Source: Halomontanus rarus (GTDB lineage: Archaea > Halobacteriota > Halobacteria > Halobacteriales > Natrialbaceae). From it: a stretch of DNA of 64,000 bases. The translations under genes were made by a program, and so were the position numbers. The DNA lies in assembly GCF_017357405.1 (NCBI RefSeq), contig NZ_CP071597.1:1-64000 (forward strand), in the 5' to 3' direction. Below the pieces are notes generated by a model that was not told where the DNA came from, searched no databases, and was given only the letters and a program-made list of their open reading frames with translations. Positions 26,074-35,059 of the stretch are shown here, in pieces; within the stretch, counting starts at the first letter, position 1, and the number at the start of each line of letters is the position of its first letter.

Positions 26074-27045
26074 ATGTACGTGCGACACGACGTCGAGACG
26101 CGAAAACAGAAACGGTGGCAGCTCTGGTTCCTCAAAGCGGTTCAGACCGGACTGGTCGCAGTTGGGGTCGTCCTCTTCGTCGCGGGGATGGCCCACTCGC
26201 TGGGAGTGGGCGGTGCTGTGGATCCGGGAGCAGTGTCGTTCGGCGACGATACCGACGGCGACTCGCCCGGCGACAGCGACGATCCTGGGACGGAAGACGG
26301 CGGGCAAGCGTCCGACGGGGACACGGACGGCGGCGACGAAGCGGCCGACGGTGACGATACAGGCACCAACGACGAAGCACAGACCGACGACGACGGCACC
26401 GACGAACGCGAGGACGAGCGGTCGGGTGAAAACGGAACTGAAGACGAACCAGAAAACGAAGACGAGAGCACCGAACCGGAGACCGCTTCGCTCACGCTCA
26501 CGGTCGTCGGCCCGGCCGGTGAGCGGATCGAGGATGCGGAAATCCGCGGCGAGGGGGAACCCCACGAGGCCGATATCCCGCTCGAGTTCGGCGGTGAAAC
26601 CGATTCCGATGGCACGTACACCACCGAAATCTACGAGAACGAGTACGCGATCGACGTCGACCATCCGGCGTACGAAGCGACGACGATCGATCACGCGCAC
26701 GACGGGGATAACGAAACGACGGTCGAACTGGACCCCGACGGGAACGACGGAACGGCCCCGTCCACCGCTCGACTGACGATCAGGATCGTCGATCCCGACG
26801 GTGACCCTATCGACGGCGTTTCAGTCCACGGCGAAGGGGAACCCCACGAGGCCGATATCCCGCTCGAGTTCAGCGGTGAAACCGACTCCGATGGCACGTA
26901 CACGGACGTCATCTACGAGAACGAGTACACCATCGAAGTCAGCCATCCCGACTACGAGGGACGTACCGGGACCTATACTCACGACGGCGACATGGAAGAC
27001 ACGGTCGAACTCGAGCCTCGAGAGCGAGAGGACGACCACCCCTGA
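26074..27045 (+). CDS. Membrane-anchored protein with acidic stalk and two carboxypeptidase-regulatory-like repeats
   Basis: This is a 323-aa protein. A basic N-terminus and one hydrophobic helix (about 26-47) form a signal anchor. Residues about 55-145 are almost entirely Asp, Glu, Gly, Thr and Ser, a flexible stalk. Two beta-sandwich repeats follow (about 147-225 and 232-315) with the GEGEPHEADIPLEF and TDSDGTYT motifs of carboxypeptidase-regulatory or PEGA-like surface domains. The repeats are nearly identical in DNA over about 70 nt, so the duplication is recent or is homogenised. It is probably exposed outside the cell; no catalytic motif was seen. Confidence 0.72.
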   Translation: MYVRHDVETRKQKRWQLWFLKAVQTGLVAVGVVLFVAGMAHSLGVGGAVDPGAVSFGDDTDGDSPGDSDDPGTEDGGQASDGDTDGGDEAADGDDTGTNDEAQTDDDGTDEREDERSGENGTEDEPENEDESTEPETASLTLTVVGPAGERIEDAEIRGEGEPHEADIPLEFGGETDSDGTYTTEIYENEYAIDVDHPAYEATTIDHAHDGDNETTVELDPDGNDGTAPSTARLTIRIVDPDGDPIDGVSVHGEGEPHEADIPLEFSGETDSDGTYTDVIYENEYTIEVSHPDYEGRTGTYTHDGDMEDTVELEPREREDDHP

Positions 27046-27194
27046 GATCGAACTGTCGCTGGGACTCGAATTCGAATTCGAACTCGACGCTGCCGTCCGA
27101 TCGAGACCGCGAGCGCCCGTGTGCACGACTCTCGTATCACCAGCATCGTGGCGGAAACCGCGAGGGTTTTCCTCCTCGCCTCGGACCGTGACGT

Positions 27195-28031
27195 ATGACC
27201 GGGAGTGAGGACGGACTCGAAGACGAGCGCGAAACCGAAAACGAGGGAGACGGTGCGAACGGAAACGAAGCCAGCCGAAGCGAAGCCGACCGGATCGACG
27301 TTCCCGAGAGCCATCCACGCTACGAATCGCTGCTCACGCGCCACCGGATCGAACACGGGGTCGAGGCGGGGATCACCAGCAAACAGGGCCTCATCGCCCA
27401 GGGTCGGGGCGAGGCCTTCGACTACCTGCTGGGCGAGGAGACCATCCCGAGCGCCGACGCGGCCGAACGCGCCGCGGCCGCCCAGCTGTTGCTCGCCGAC
27501 CACCCCGTCCTCTCGGTCAACGGCAACGTCGCCGCGCTCGTTCCCGACGAACTCGTCGAACTCGCCGCGGTCGTGGACGCCGCCCTCGAGGTCAACCTCT
27601 TCAATCGAACCGACGAACGAATGGAAGCCATCGCGGATCACCTGCGCGCACACGGTGCCGAGGACGTAAAGGGACTGGCCGCCGACGCTCGGATTCCCGG
27701 TCTCGAGCACGAACGCGGTAAGGTCGACGCGGACGGGATCTACGAGGCCGACGTCGTCCTCGTCCCGCTCGAGGACGGCGACCGCGCGGCGGCGCTCGGC
27801 GAGATGGACAAAGTCGAGATCGTGATCGACCTCAACCCGGCCTCGCGGTCGCCGCGAGTCGCGACGATCCCGATCGTCGACAACGTGATTCGTGCGGTCC
27901 CCGCCATCACCGCTCACGCTCGCGAGTTGGCAGACGCCGATACCGACGCGCTCGAGCGGATCGTCGACGAGTTCGACGCCGACGAGGCGCTCGGGGCGGC
28001 CGAGGAGCGGATTCGGAACGGCGAGTTCTGA
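27195..28031 (+). CDS. 4-phosphopantoate--beta-alanine ligase (phosphopantothenate synthetase)
   Basis: This is a 278-aa enzyme of the DUF137 family. It joins 4-phosphopantoate to beta-alanine using ATP, the step after pantoate kinase in archaeal CoA synthesis. Conserved blocks include HPRYESLLTRHRIEHGV, GLIAQGRGEAFDYLLGE, VDADGIYEADVVLVPLEDGD and DLNPASRSPR...DNVIRA. The first 35 residues are an acidic, disordered extension, so a later start is possible. The kinase lies 4.7 kb upstream on the same strand. Confidence 0.92.
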   Translation: MTGSEDGLEDERETENEGDGANGNEASRSEADRIDVPESHPRYESLLTRHRIEHGVEAGITSKQGLIAQGRGEAFDYLLGEETIPSADAAERAAAAQLLLADHPVLSVNGNVAALVPDELVELAAVVDAALEVNLFNRTDERMEAIADHLRAHGAEDVKGLAADARIPGLEHERGKVDADGIYEADVVLVPLEDGDRAAALGEMDKVEIVIDLNPASRSPRVATIPIVDNVIRAVPAITAHARELADADTDALERIVDEFDADEALGAAEERIRNGEF

Positions 28032-28162
28032 GCGCAACCCCGATCGACGGTTCTCCGAGTCGATTCGTGACTCCCGATTCGCGGGTAGTCGTCGTTTCGG
28101 ATCGTCCCCCATCTCCGGAGAGCCGACGGGCGCGATTCGGTACGCACGAGACGGCTGGTGTG

Positions 28163-29713
28163 TTAGCGGTTGAGAAAGCGAGACGTGAACCGCTCGAGTG
28201 CGTTCGAGAGGGAAGGGAGTCGGTCGCCGACGTTCAGCCCGAACTCCGCGGCCATCTGTGCGTCGTCGTCGGTGAAGGCGTCGGTGGCGATCAGGGTGCC
28301 CGCGTAGGTGAGAACGACGACGACCGGGAGCGCGGCGGCGATCGCCGTGTCGGAGGAGAGGACGAACACGACCGCGCTCCCGGCGAGCGTTGCCGGGACG
28401 CCCGCGAATACGACTTTTCCGAAGTGCCGTGTGAAGGGGTGGACGCGGTCGACGTAGTAGAGTTCGCCGAGCGTGAGGAGCCCGACGAGGACCAGTGCGG
28501 TCGCCGAGCCGATCGCCGCTCCTTCGATGCCGTAGATCGGGACGAGCGCCAGCGAGAGCAGGAAGTTGACGCCGAAGAGGACGAGAGTGTTCACGAAGAC
28601 GATCCGGGAGTAGCCCATTCCCTGGAGGAGCGTCCCGTCGGGTCCGCCGAAGGTGACGTTGAAGAGGAAGGCGCTACAGAGCAAGGCGACGACCGTGTTG
28701 GCTTCCGCGTACTGCGGCGTGTAGAACACCGAGAGGTAGGAGGTCGAGCCCAGCGAGAGGACGATCGCGATCGGCAGCGTGAAGCCGGCGATCCAGCGAG
28801 AAGCCACGCGAAACCGCTGCTGGACGAGTTCGGTGTCGTCTCTCGTCTCGGCGATCAGCGGTTTGAACACCGGCGCGAGGGAGTTGAAGATGATCATCAG
28901 CGCCGAGCCGAGCATGTAGCCGACGCGGTAGACGCCGACGTTGTCGGCCGTGAGGAAGAACCCGAGGATGAAGTAGTCGACGTGGCCCATCAGAACGAAG
29001 ACGACGCTGGTCATCGCGAGCGGCACCGAGTAGGTGAGAAGCGGCCACGCGGGAACGAACTCGGTGTCCGCGGTCAGCAACGACCACGCTTTGTAGACGA
29101 AGACGAGCGCGCCGACGGTGATCGCGACGAACAGCCCGATGATGTAGCCGCCGATCAGCCCGAGGAGCCCGAACCCCGCGAGCAACAGTCCGAGCGTGAT
29201 ACTGAATCGAACGACCGGACGGACGAGATCGCGCATAACCACCCGGTACTGGAGTTTCTTGATGCTGTAGTAGGAGGTCAGCAAGACGTTGTAGATCGCC
29301 AGCATCGGTATCGTGATGCTCAACAACAGGAGCGCGATGCCCAGCGACGGTTCGTCGAAAAAGTCGCTGGCGCGAGAGGCGCTGGTCGCGAGGGCGATCG
29401 CGACGAGTGACGACGTCACGAGGACGGTCGACGTCACCTGAACGATCACGCCCTTCGCTTTCCCCTCCTGACCGTCCTCTAAGTACTGTGGAACGAAGTA
29501 GTCGATCGCCAGCGGAAGTCCGAGATTCCCGAACACCTGCATGAAGAGGATGATCGACGTCGCGAGGACGAACAACCCGTAGATAGAGGGGCTGACGTAC
29601 CGGGTGAGCAGCATGACGATCGCGAACCCGAAGACGCCGTTGGCGACGTTACCGACGAACGTAATCGAGCCCTGTTTGGCGAGAACGCTGATGCCTTCGT
29701 CGTGGTCTGTCAT
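28163..29713 (-). CDS. Polysaccharide/lipid-linked oligosaccharide flippase (MATE/MVF-like)
   Basis: This is a 516-aa protein with about 14 hydrophobic helices. The N-terminal GSITFVGNVANGVFGFAIVMLLTRYVSP block and the overall layout match the polysaccharide biosynthesis/Wzx-type family, which includes haloarchaeal AglR, implicated in moving dolichol-linked sugars for N-glycosylation. No glycosyltransferase genes are adjacent, so the substrate is open. Confidence 0.85.
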   Translation of the reverse strand: MTDHDEGISVLAKQGSITFVGNVANGVFGFAIVMLLTRYVSPSIYGLFVLATSIILFMQVFGNLGLPLAIDYFVPQYLEDGQEGKAKGVIVQVTSTVLVTSSLVAIALATSASRASDFFDEPSLGIALLLLSITIPMLAIYNVLLTSYYSIKKLQYRVVMRDLVRPVVRFSITLGLLLAGFGLLGLIGGYIIGLFVAITVGALVFVYKAWSLLTADTEFVPAWPLLTYSVPLAMTSVVFVLMGHVDYFILGFFLTADNVGVYRVGYMLGSALMIIFNSLAPVFKPLIAETRDDTELVQQRFRVASRWIAGFTLPIAIVLSLGSTSYLSVFYTPQYAEANTVVALLCSAFLFNVTFGGPDGTLLQGMGYSRIVFVNTLVLFGVNFLLSLALVPIYGIEGAAIGSATALVLVGLLTLGELYYVDRVHPFTRHFGKVVFAGVPATLAGSAVVFVLSSDTAIAAALPVVVVLTYAGTLIATDAFTDDDAQMAAEFGLNVGDRLPSLSNALERFTSRFLNR

Positions 29714-29926
29714 GTGCAGTTCGTCGGCTTCGGCCCTCGAGGGGCGTCTCGTCCCCGGCGCGACCAGTACCAGCCACCTGCCGTCGCTGGTCGAGCTGGG
29801 TCGGAGTCACTCGATCGACGAGTCGGTCTCATGCGTCTTCGTTTCGGGAAGCGTCGTGTCGGGGCGGTGGCGGTTCGCTGTCGACCTCGCGTTCGAACGC
29901 GAACGCGCTCACGCTCACGCTCACAC

Positions 29927-30316
29927 TCATACACCCGTCGCCGGCTCGAGTTCGTAGTCGGCGACGGCCGCCGCGTCCTCGCCGAAGTGGGGGTATTCGA
30001 TCTCGAACGGCCACTCTTCACCGGAGGTCACGTCCGGAACGTTCTCGATGACGCTGTCTAATTCCTCACCCTCCTCGTCGTAAAACGTCGCGCGAATCTC
30101 GACGTAACTCCACCGTCGGTCGCTCTCGTTTCTGGCGACACCCCAGACGTAAACCCGTTCCTCTTCGGTCCCGGGGTTATCTCGCACGAGGGTGGCCTCG
30201 ACGATGACGATATCCTGCGGCTCTCTGATCTCCTCGCCGTTTCCTTCGAGAACCTCGAGGCACCCGGCCGTCCCGACGACCGAACAGACGAGGAACACGC
30301 GACGTTTCATTCGCAT
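29927..30316 (-). CDS. FxLYD-like exported lipoprotein
   Basis: This is a 129-aa protein from the ATG at 30316 (MRMKRRVFLVCSVVGTAGC). It has a basic N-region, a hydrophobic core and a lipobox TAGC. The rest (VYVWGVARNESDRRWSYVEIRATFYDEEG) follows the FxLYD pattern of extracellular beta-sandwich domains. The long upstream open frame is not plausible. It is a probable lipid-anchored surface protein of unknown role. Confidence 0.75.
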   Translation of the reverse strand: MRMKRRVFLVCSVVGTAGCLEVLEGNGEEIREPQDIVIVEATLVRDNPGTEEERVYVWGVARNESDRRWSYVEIRATFYDEEGEELDSVIENVPDVTSGEEWPFEIEYPHFGEDAAAVADYELEPATGV

Positions 30317-30634
30317 CGAATCATTCGGCCGGGTGACTCTTGAGCGTTCGGGCGTCGGTCGCACGACCGCGGTCACGACGACCACTGCGATCGATCGCTT
30401 TCGCTCGGGTCGTCGTCGGGTCGAGCGCGAGCTCGGGCCGCGGCACTCGAGTCGAAGACGCTGGCCATCGCCGGTCGGACGAGGACACATCACTCGAGGA
30501 ATTTTCGCTCTGATTCATCTACTTTTCTGCTCGTGAAACGGCCAGATCTACGGATAGTCGTCTTCTCCGGTACGTTCGTGACGCGAAAGCGATCACGATA
30601 CCTTTTTCACTACTTGGTCATATTACTCAGTTGT
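30317..30634. other. Divergent intergenic region before thi4
   Basis: This 318-nt stretch has no supported gene. It should contain both the lipoprotein promoter and the thi4 promoter; the AT-rich run CCTTTTTCAC...CATATTACTC (30601-30628) directly precedes thi4. I see no TPP-riboswitch-like structure. Confidence 0.45.
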
Positions 30635-31564
30635 ATGAGCGAGTTCGAGAAATTCAGCGACGTCGGCGAAGCGGACGTAACGCGAGCGATCGGCCAAGAG
30701 TGGACCGAGGAGTTCATGGACTTCTCCGATTCGGACGTCATCATCGTCGGCGGTGGCCCGTCTGGGCTGATGGCCGCGAAGGAACTCTCCGAGCGCGGCG
30801 TAAAGACGATGGTCGTCGAGAAGAACAACTACCTCGGCGGCGGCTTCTGGCTCGGCGGCTTCCTGATGAACAAGATCACCGTCCGCGACCCCGCCCAGGA
30901 GGTCCTCGAGGACCTCGAGGTCGACTTCAAGCAGTCCCAGGACAGCGAGGGACTGTACGTCGCCAACGGCCCCGAGGCCTGTTCCGGTCTCATCAAGGCC
31001 GCCTGCGACGCTGGCGCGAAAATGCAGAACATGACCGAATTCACGGACATCGTCATCCGCGAGGACCACCGCGTCGGTGGGATCGTCATGAACTGGACGC
31101 CGGTCCACGCCCTGCCCCGCGAGATCACCTGCGTCGATCCGATCGCCGTCGAAGCCGACCTGGTCATCGACGCGACCGGCCACGACGCGATGGCGGTCAC
31201 GAAACTCGACGAGCGCGGCGTGCTCGACGCACCCGGCATTCAGGACGCTCGCGACCGCGGGCAGGTCATGGACCAGACCGGCGACGACACATACGGCGCA
31301 CCCGGTCACGACTCGCCCGGTCACGACTCGATGTGGGTCGGCGAGTCCGAGGACGCCGTCGTCGAGCACACCGGTCTCGTCCACGACGGCCTGATCGCCA
31401 CCGGAATGGCCACCGCGACGACCTACGGTCTCCCGCGGATGGGCCCCACCTTCGGCGCCATGCTCGTCTCCGGCAAACGCGCCGCCCAGATCGCGTTGGA
31501 CGAACTCGAGGTCGACGCGCCGAAGGTCGAACTGACGAGTCGCGCGACGCCGGCCGACGACTGA
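30635..31564 (+). CDS. thi4: Thiazole synthase Thi4
   Basis: This is a 309-aa NAD-binding thiazole synthase. It makes the ADP-thiazole intermediate of thiamine from NAD and glycine. Visible features are the Rossmann motif [14 protein letters not shown], the [13 protein letters not shown] block, and Cys166 in REITCVDP. In yeast the equivalent Cys donates its sulfur (a suicide enzyme), while methanogen Thi4 has His there and uses sulfide. The start [10 protein letters not shown] is chosen because the preceding 34 codons are non-conserved. A T-run follows the stop. The probable regulator ThiR lies at 38733. Confidence 0.94.
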   Translation: MSEFEKFSDVGEADVTRAIGQEWTEEFMDFSDSDVIIVGGGPSGLMAAKELSERGVKTMVVEKNNYLGGGFWLGGFLMNKITVRDPAQEVLEDLEVDFKQSQDSEGLYVANGPEACSGLIKAACDAGAKMQNMTEFTDIVIREDHRVGGIVMNWTPVHALPREITCVDPIAVEADLVIDATGHDAMAVTKLDERGVLDAPGIQDARDRGQVMDQTGDDTYGAPGHDSPGHDSMWVGESEDAVVEHTGLVHDGLIATGMATATTYGLPRMGPTFGAMLVSGKRAAQIALDELEVDAPKVELTSRATPADD

Positions 31565-31578
31565 GATCGCGTAGGGTC

Positions 31579-31584
31579 GTTTTT
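31579..31584 (+). terminator. T-run after thi4
   Basis: GTTTTT lies about 15 nt after the thi4 stop, a plausible simple archaeal terminator. Confidence 0.35.
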
Positions 31585-31624
31585 GGTCGTCGTACCGTCC
31601 GAATCCCCTCGAGCGGACGCCGTA

Positions 31625-32482
31625 CTACCGATCCGCACGAAGCCGCTCCCAGTAGTACAGCACCGCCTCGGGCGCGTTCTCCTTCGGTCCGGCCCCACGC
31701 CGCCCGGCTTTGTACAGTTCGTGACCGGCGCTCGTCAGCGGCATCGGGATATCGTTCTCGCGGGCGACCTCGAGCGCGTAGCCCAGATCCTTGTGCCAGA
31801 TTCCGAGTCCGCCGAGGCCGGGATTGTCGGTCGCGTAGTCGGCCCCCGCCTCGAGATACCGCTCGGAGACGTCCATGCCGAGGAAGTCGTTCAGGATGGT
31901 CGGGTCGACGCCCGCCTCACGGGCGAACGCGGTGACCTCGGCGTCGACGGCCGTCCGGAGCGCGTAGCGCAGCTGCAAGGCGAGTTTGAACCGCCGGCCG
32001 TCTCCGACGGGGCCGATCCGACGGTGAGCGGTACAGAGATCCTCGAGCAGGGGCGTCGCTCGCTCGTAATCGTCCGCGGCGGCACCGATCATCATGAGCG
32101 TTCCCTCTCGAGGTGCCCCGCGAGTCAGCGGCGCGGCGACGTAGGTCACGCCGGCGTCCCCGCAGCGTTCGGCGGCGGCGACTCCGGTCTCGGGACGGGT
32201 CGTCGTCGCGTCGACGAGCAGCCCGCCGCTGAGTGCCGCGAGGAACGATTCGGTTTCGACGATCGCTTCGACTTCGGCCGACCCCGGCACCGCGAGGACG
32301 ACGGCGTCGGATATCTCTGCGACGGCGGTGGGAGATTCCGCTCGCGCCGCGTCGCGTTCGACCGCGACGTCGATTCGTTTCGGGTCCGTGTCGTAGGCGA
32401 CCGTCTCGTAGCCCGCCGCCTCGAGTGACTCCGCGAACTGTTCACCGATGGCACCGATACCGACGAGTCCGATCGTTTCCAT
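31625..32482 (-). CDS. NAD(P)-dependent oxidoreductase, 3-hydroxyisobutyrate dehydrogenase family
   Basis: This is a 285-aa beta-hydroxyacid dehydrogenase. The N-terminal Rossmann motif is IGLVGIGAIGEQFAESL, with a conserved Asp-Thr-Asp end of strand beta-2 (YDTDPKR). The all-helical C-terminal domain carries the catalytic lysine region GDGRRFKLALQLRYA, where many members have N instead of Q. The substrate cannot be told from the sequence. Confidence 0.85.
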   Translation of the reverse strand: METIGLVGIGAIGEQFAESLEAAGYETVAYDTDPKRIDVAVERDAARAESPTAVAEISDAVVLAVPGSAEVEAIVETESFLAALSGGLLVDATTTRPETGVAAAERCGDAGVTYVAAPLTRGAPREGTLMMIGAAADDYERATPLLEDLCTAHRRIGPVGDGRRFKLALQLRYALRTAVDAEVTAFAREAGVDPTILNDFLGMDVSERYLEAGADYATDNPGLGGLGIWHKDLGYALEVARENDIPMPLTSAGHELYKAGRRGAGPKENAPEAVLYYWERLRADR

Positions 32483-32608
32483 AGTGCAGTAGTACGGCCA
32501 AAACTCGGTAATACCTTGTCCTCGAGGTCGTCGCGGGAGACGCGTCAGACGGAGTCGCGATCGACGTCAATCACAAGTGTTTCACTCGGTGGTACGACTA
32601 GTGAATAC

Positions 32609-33403
32609 ATGATCGAGCGAGTGATCCTGTACCGCGCGCCGACGACCGTCGCTGACGTCGACGAGATCGCCGACTGGCTCCGCGACCGCCTCGAGGCCAC
32701 GGTGACGGTCCGTGATCGATTTCTCGACGTTCACCGGACGGACGAGCTCGCGGAACGCTTCGCCGAGGCGCGCGTGCTCTCACCTCACGACCCGGAGACG
32801 GGCAACACGATGCTCGGAACGATTCGTTACGAGGAGCGAGCCCTCGAGAACCCCGAACGCGGGGGCGGCGTCCTCTACGACGGCGGGCAGATCCAGCGGG
32901 CGTTGAACGTCGCGCTTCCCGAGGACGAACGCGGCCTCGAGACCCTCCACGTCGCCGTCCTCGATCGGGCAGTCGGGACCTGGGGCGACCACGACGGGCG
33001 CTGGCACAAGCGGGTGAACGTACTGGGACAGCCGGCGGTCGTCTCCGTCCCTGGCCTCTACGAAGCCCCCGCAAAGCCCGAGGAGTACTACAAGGAAAAG
33101 CAGCGCCACGCTCTGCTGTCGGGCGACTCGCCCCCGCGGGAGGTCCTCGAGAACCAGGTCGAAGGGGAGTTTTTGATCGAGAACGATCCGCGAACCACGG
33201 ACGCGCTGAAGGGGTACGTGTTGCAGGCGGTCCACTACCTCGAGACCGGCGAGGCGTTTTGCGAGTCGGCGGCGTGTCGGCTGTTCAACGCTCACTACCA
33301 CGAGGACCTGATCGAGGCGCAGTTGCGCGACCCGGCGTTCTGTGACGCACACGCCCGACGGTACGGGTGTTCGAGTTCGACGCCGTCATCGCCCGCGGAG
33401 TGA
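32609..33403 (+). CDS. Putative archaemetzincin-like protein (DUF6775-like)
   Basis: This 264-aa protein starts at MIERVILYRAP. The C-terminal CESAACRLFNAHYHEDLIEAQL...FCDAHARRYG resembles the cysteine-rich end of archaemetzincins, but the HExxHxxGxxH zinc site is not visible, so catalysis is doubtful. The central region has LGTIRYEERAL and VLDRAVGTWGDHDGRWHKRVN. It agrees with haloarchaeal proteins labelled putative metallopeptidase, though the label rests on weak similarity. The upstream open frame to 32516 has no conserved look. Confidence 0.6.
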   Translation: MIERVILYRAPTTVADVDEIADWLRDRLEATVTVRDRFLDVHRTDELAERFAEARVLSPHDPETGNTMLGTIRYEERALENPERGGGVLYDGGQIQRALNVALPEDERGLETLHVAVLDRAVGTWGDHDGRWHKRVNVLGQPAVVSVPGLYEAPAKPEEYYKEKQRHALLSGDSPPREVLENQVEGEFLIENDPRTTDALKGYVLQAVHYLETGEAFCESAACRLFNAHYHEDLIEAQLRDPAFCDAHARRYGCSSSTPSSPAE

Positions 33404-33484
33404 GAGTACGAGTGCGAGTGAGGTCCCCGTCCACACTCGAATATCGCCGTCGCCAGCACTGTTCACAGTCTCCGATCGGTCGGA

Positions 33485-34990
33485 TTACTCGAGCAGGTCG
33501 CGAAACACGTTCGCCTGAAACCGCTGGAGTCGCTCGTCGGGTTCCGACACCGACGGCTCGTGCGCTCGAGCCGCCGCGAACGGATCGGTCGTGTCCCACG
33601 TCGGGTCGGGGTCGAGTCGCCACGACCACGCCAGCGTCCCGCAGTGGAAGACCGTCGCCCCGGACGCCGCCGTGAACGCGATCGTATCGCAGTCCCTGTC
33701 CCGTTGGACGTCGAACTGACTGCCCGCCTCGTAGTGAAAAAAGCGCCGCAGATTATCGGGACTCTCCTCGTGAATCCACGCCCACTCGTGACCGACGACG
33801 CCGGCGACCCGATCGCCCGGTTCGAATCCGGTATCCGTCAGATAGTCGTGCTCGAGTCCCGACGCGTCGACGGTCAGCGCGGGGTACCGCCCCTCGGGCT
33901 GGTAGCCGAAACTCGCCAGTCCCAGCACTCGCGCCTCGTGCCGTCCGATGTTTCGGAACAGATCTTCCTCGTCGACCTTCGGACAGTGGATCGTTCGCCC
34001 GTCGTCCTCGTAGTGGACGCGCCAGTAACAGACGTTGGCGCCGAGGACCGCGAGGTCCGTGCCGCGCTCTCGAGCCGACAGGAAGGCGTCGTACTGGTCG
34101 ACGGACCAGTACTCGTCGTGACCGGCGCTGACCGCGATCGAGTACTCCTGAAGACGGTCCGGGTTTCGGTGAACGTCGGAATCGCAGACGTACTCGAGGT
34201 CGTACCCGTCGCGTTCCAGCCAGCGCACGAGGTGGACGGCGTAGTTGAGGTGGTGGGCGAACGGCTCTTCGTAGGGCCGGTCGTGGGACACCGCGTCCGC
34301 TCGCCGTCCGTCGCTGTTGAATCCGTACAGCGCTTTGCCGCCGCTGTCGGCGCCCGGCCAGCCGTTGTACGCCTGCTGGGTCGCAAGCGGCAACTGGACG
34401 ACGATTTCGGCCGACGGACTCGAGGGACGAACCACGAACGGATGGGCGTAGGTCCCCCCGCCGTCCGCCCGTCTGAGCCACGCGTAGTACAGCCCGCTCG
34501 TCCAGCCCTCGTCGACCTCGAGTCGGTCCGTAACCTCCCAGTCGCACTGGACCATGTCGTACGCTCCCGCTGCGGTGGCGATCGGCTGGCGTCGCGGCTC
34601 GCCGCCGGCCGTTTCCGCGACGAGCCGACCGCCGTCGCCGCCGTACCAGCCCATCCGATAGATCTCGACCCGGTACGCGCCGTCGGCGCTCACGCAGAGT
34701 TCCAGCGTCTCGCCCGGTTCGACGGACGTTGCCGTCGTGTACCCCTCGAGATCCTCGCCCACGACGTTGTCCGGCTCCCAGCCGCTGTCTCCGGAGCGTT
34801 CGTTCTCCTCGGCCATCTCGCTCGTTCGACCCCGACTCCACGTCGACACGCGATCCAGCGAGGCGACCGAACCGACGATTCCGAGACCGACCGCTCTCGA
34901 GAAGCGTCGTCGGTCGACGGTCGGAGTTTCTGACTCTCCGCTCCGGCGGTCAGTCTCCGTTTCGGACCGTTTCTGTGTCCCGCTCGACAT
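33485..34990 (-). CDS. Tat-exported N,N-dimethylformamidase beta-subunit-like protein
   Basis: This is a 501-aa protein from the ATG at 34990; a GTG 15 nt earlier is possible. The N-terminus has a twin-arginine-like DRRRFSRAVGLGIVGSVASL signal, so export by Tat is likely. The body has the beta-rich head (VEPGETLELCVSADGAYRVEIYRMGWYGGDGG) and the AGHDEYWS block near residue 265 seen in dimethylformamidase large-subunit C-terminal domains. The small subunit is not nearby. The substrate is unknown. Confidence 0.78.
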   Translation of the reverse strand: MSSGTQKRSETETDRRSGESETPTVDRRRFSRAVGLGIVGSVASLDRVSTWSRGRTSEMAEENERSGDSGWEPDNVVGEDLEGYTTATSVEPGETLELCVSADGAYRVEIYRMGWYGGDGGRLVAETAGGEPRRQPIATAAGAYDMVQCDWEVTDRLEVDEGWTSGLYYAWLRRADGGGTYAHPFVVRPSSPSAEIVVQLPLATQQAYNGWPGADSGGKALYGFNSDGRRADAVSHDRPYEEPFAHHLNYAVHLVRWLERDGYDLEYVCDSDVHRNPDRLQEYSIAVSAGHDEYWSVDQYDAFLSARERGTDLAVLGANVCYWRVHYEDDGRTIHCPKVDEEDLFRNIGRHEARVLGLASFGYQPEGRYPALTVDASGLEHDYLTDTGFEPGDRVAGVVGHEWAWIHEESPDNLRRFFHYEAGSQFDVQRDRDCDTIAFTAASGATVFHCGTLAWSWRLDPDPTWDTTDPFAAARAHEPSVSEPDERLQRFQANVFRDLLE

Positions 34991-35059
34991 GATTCTCGAA
35001 AGCACGGACGCCCGAAGGGATAGGACTGTCGCGTGTCGGATCGAGAACCAGTTCGACGC

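Noticed and set aside
30601..30634. A TPP riboswitch before thi4
   Set aside because: The leader is too short and no thi-box sequence is visible; regulation by ThiR is more likely.
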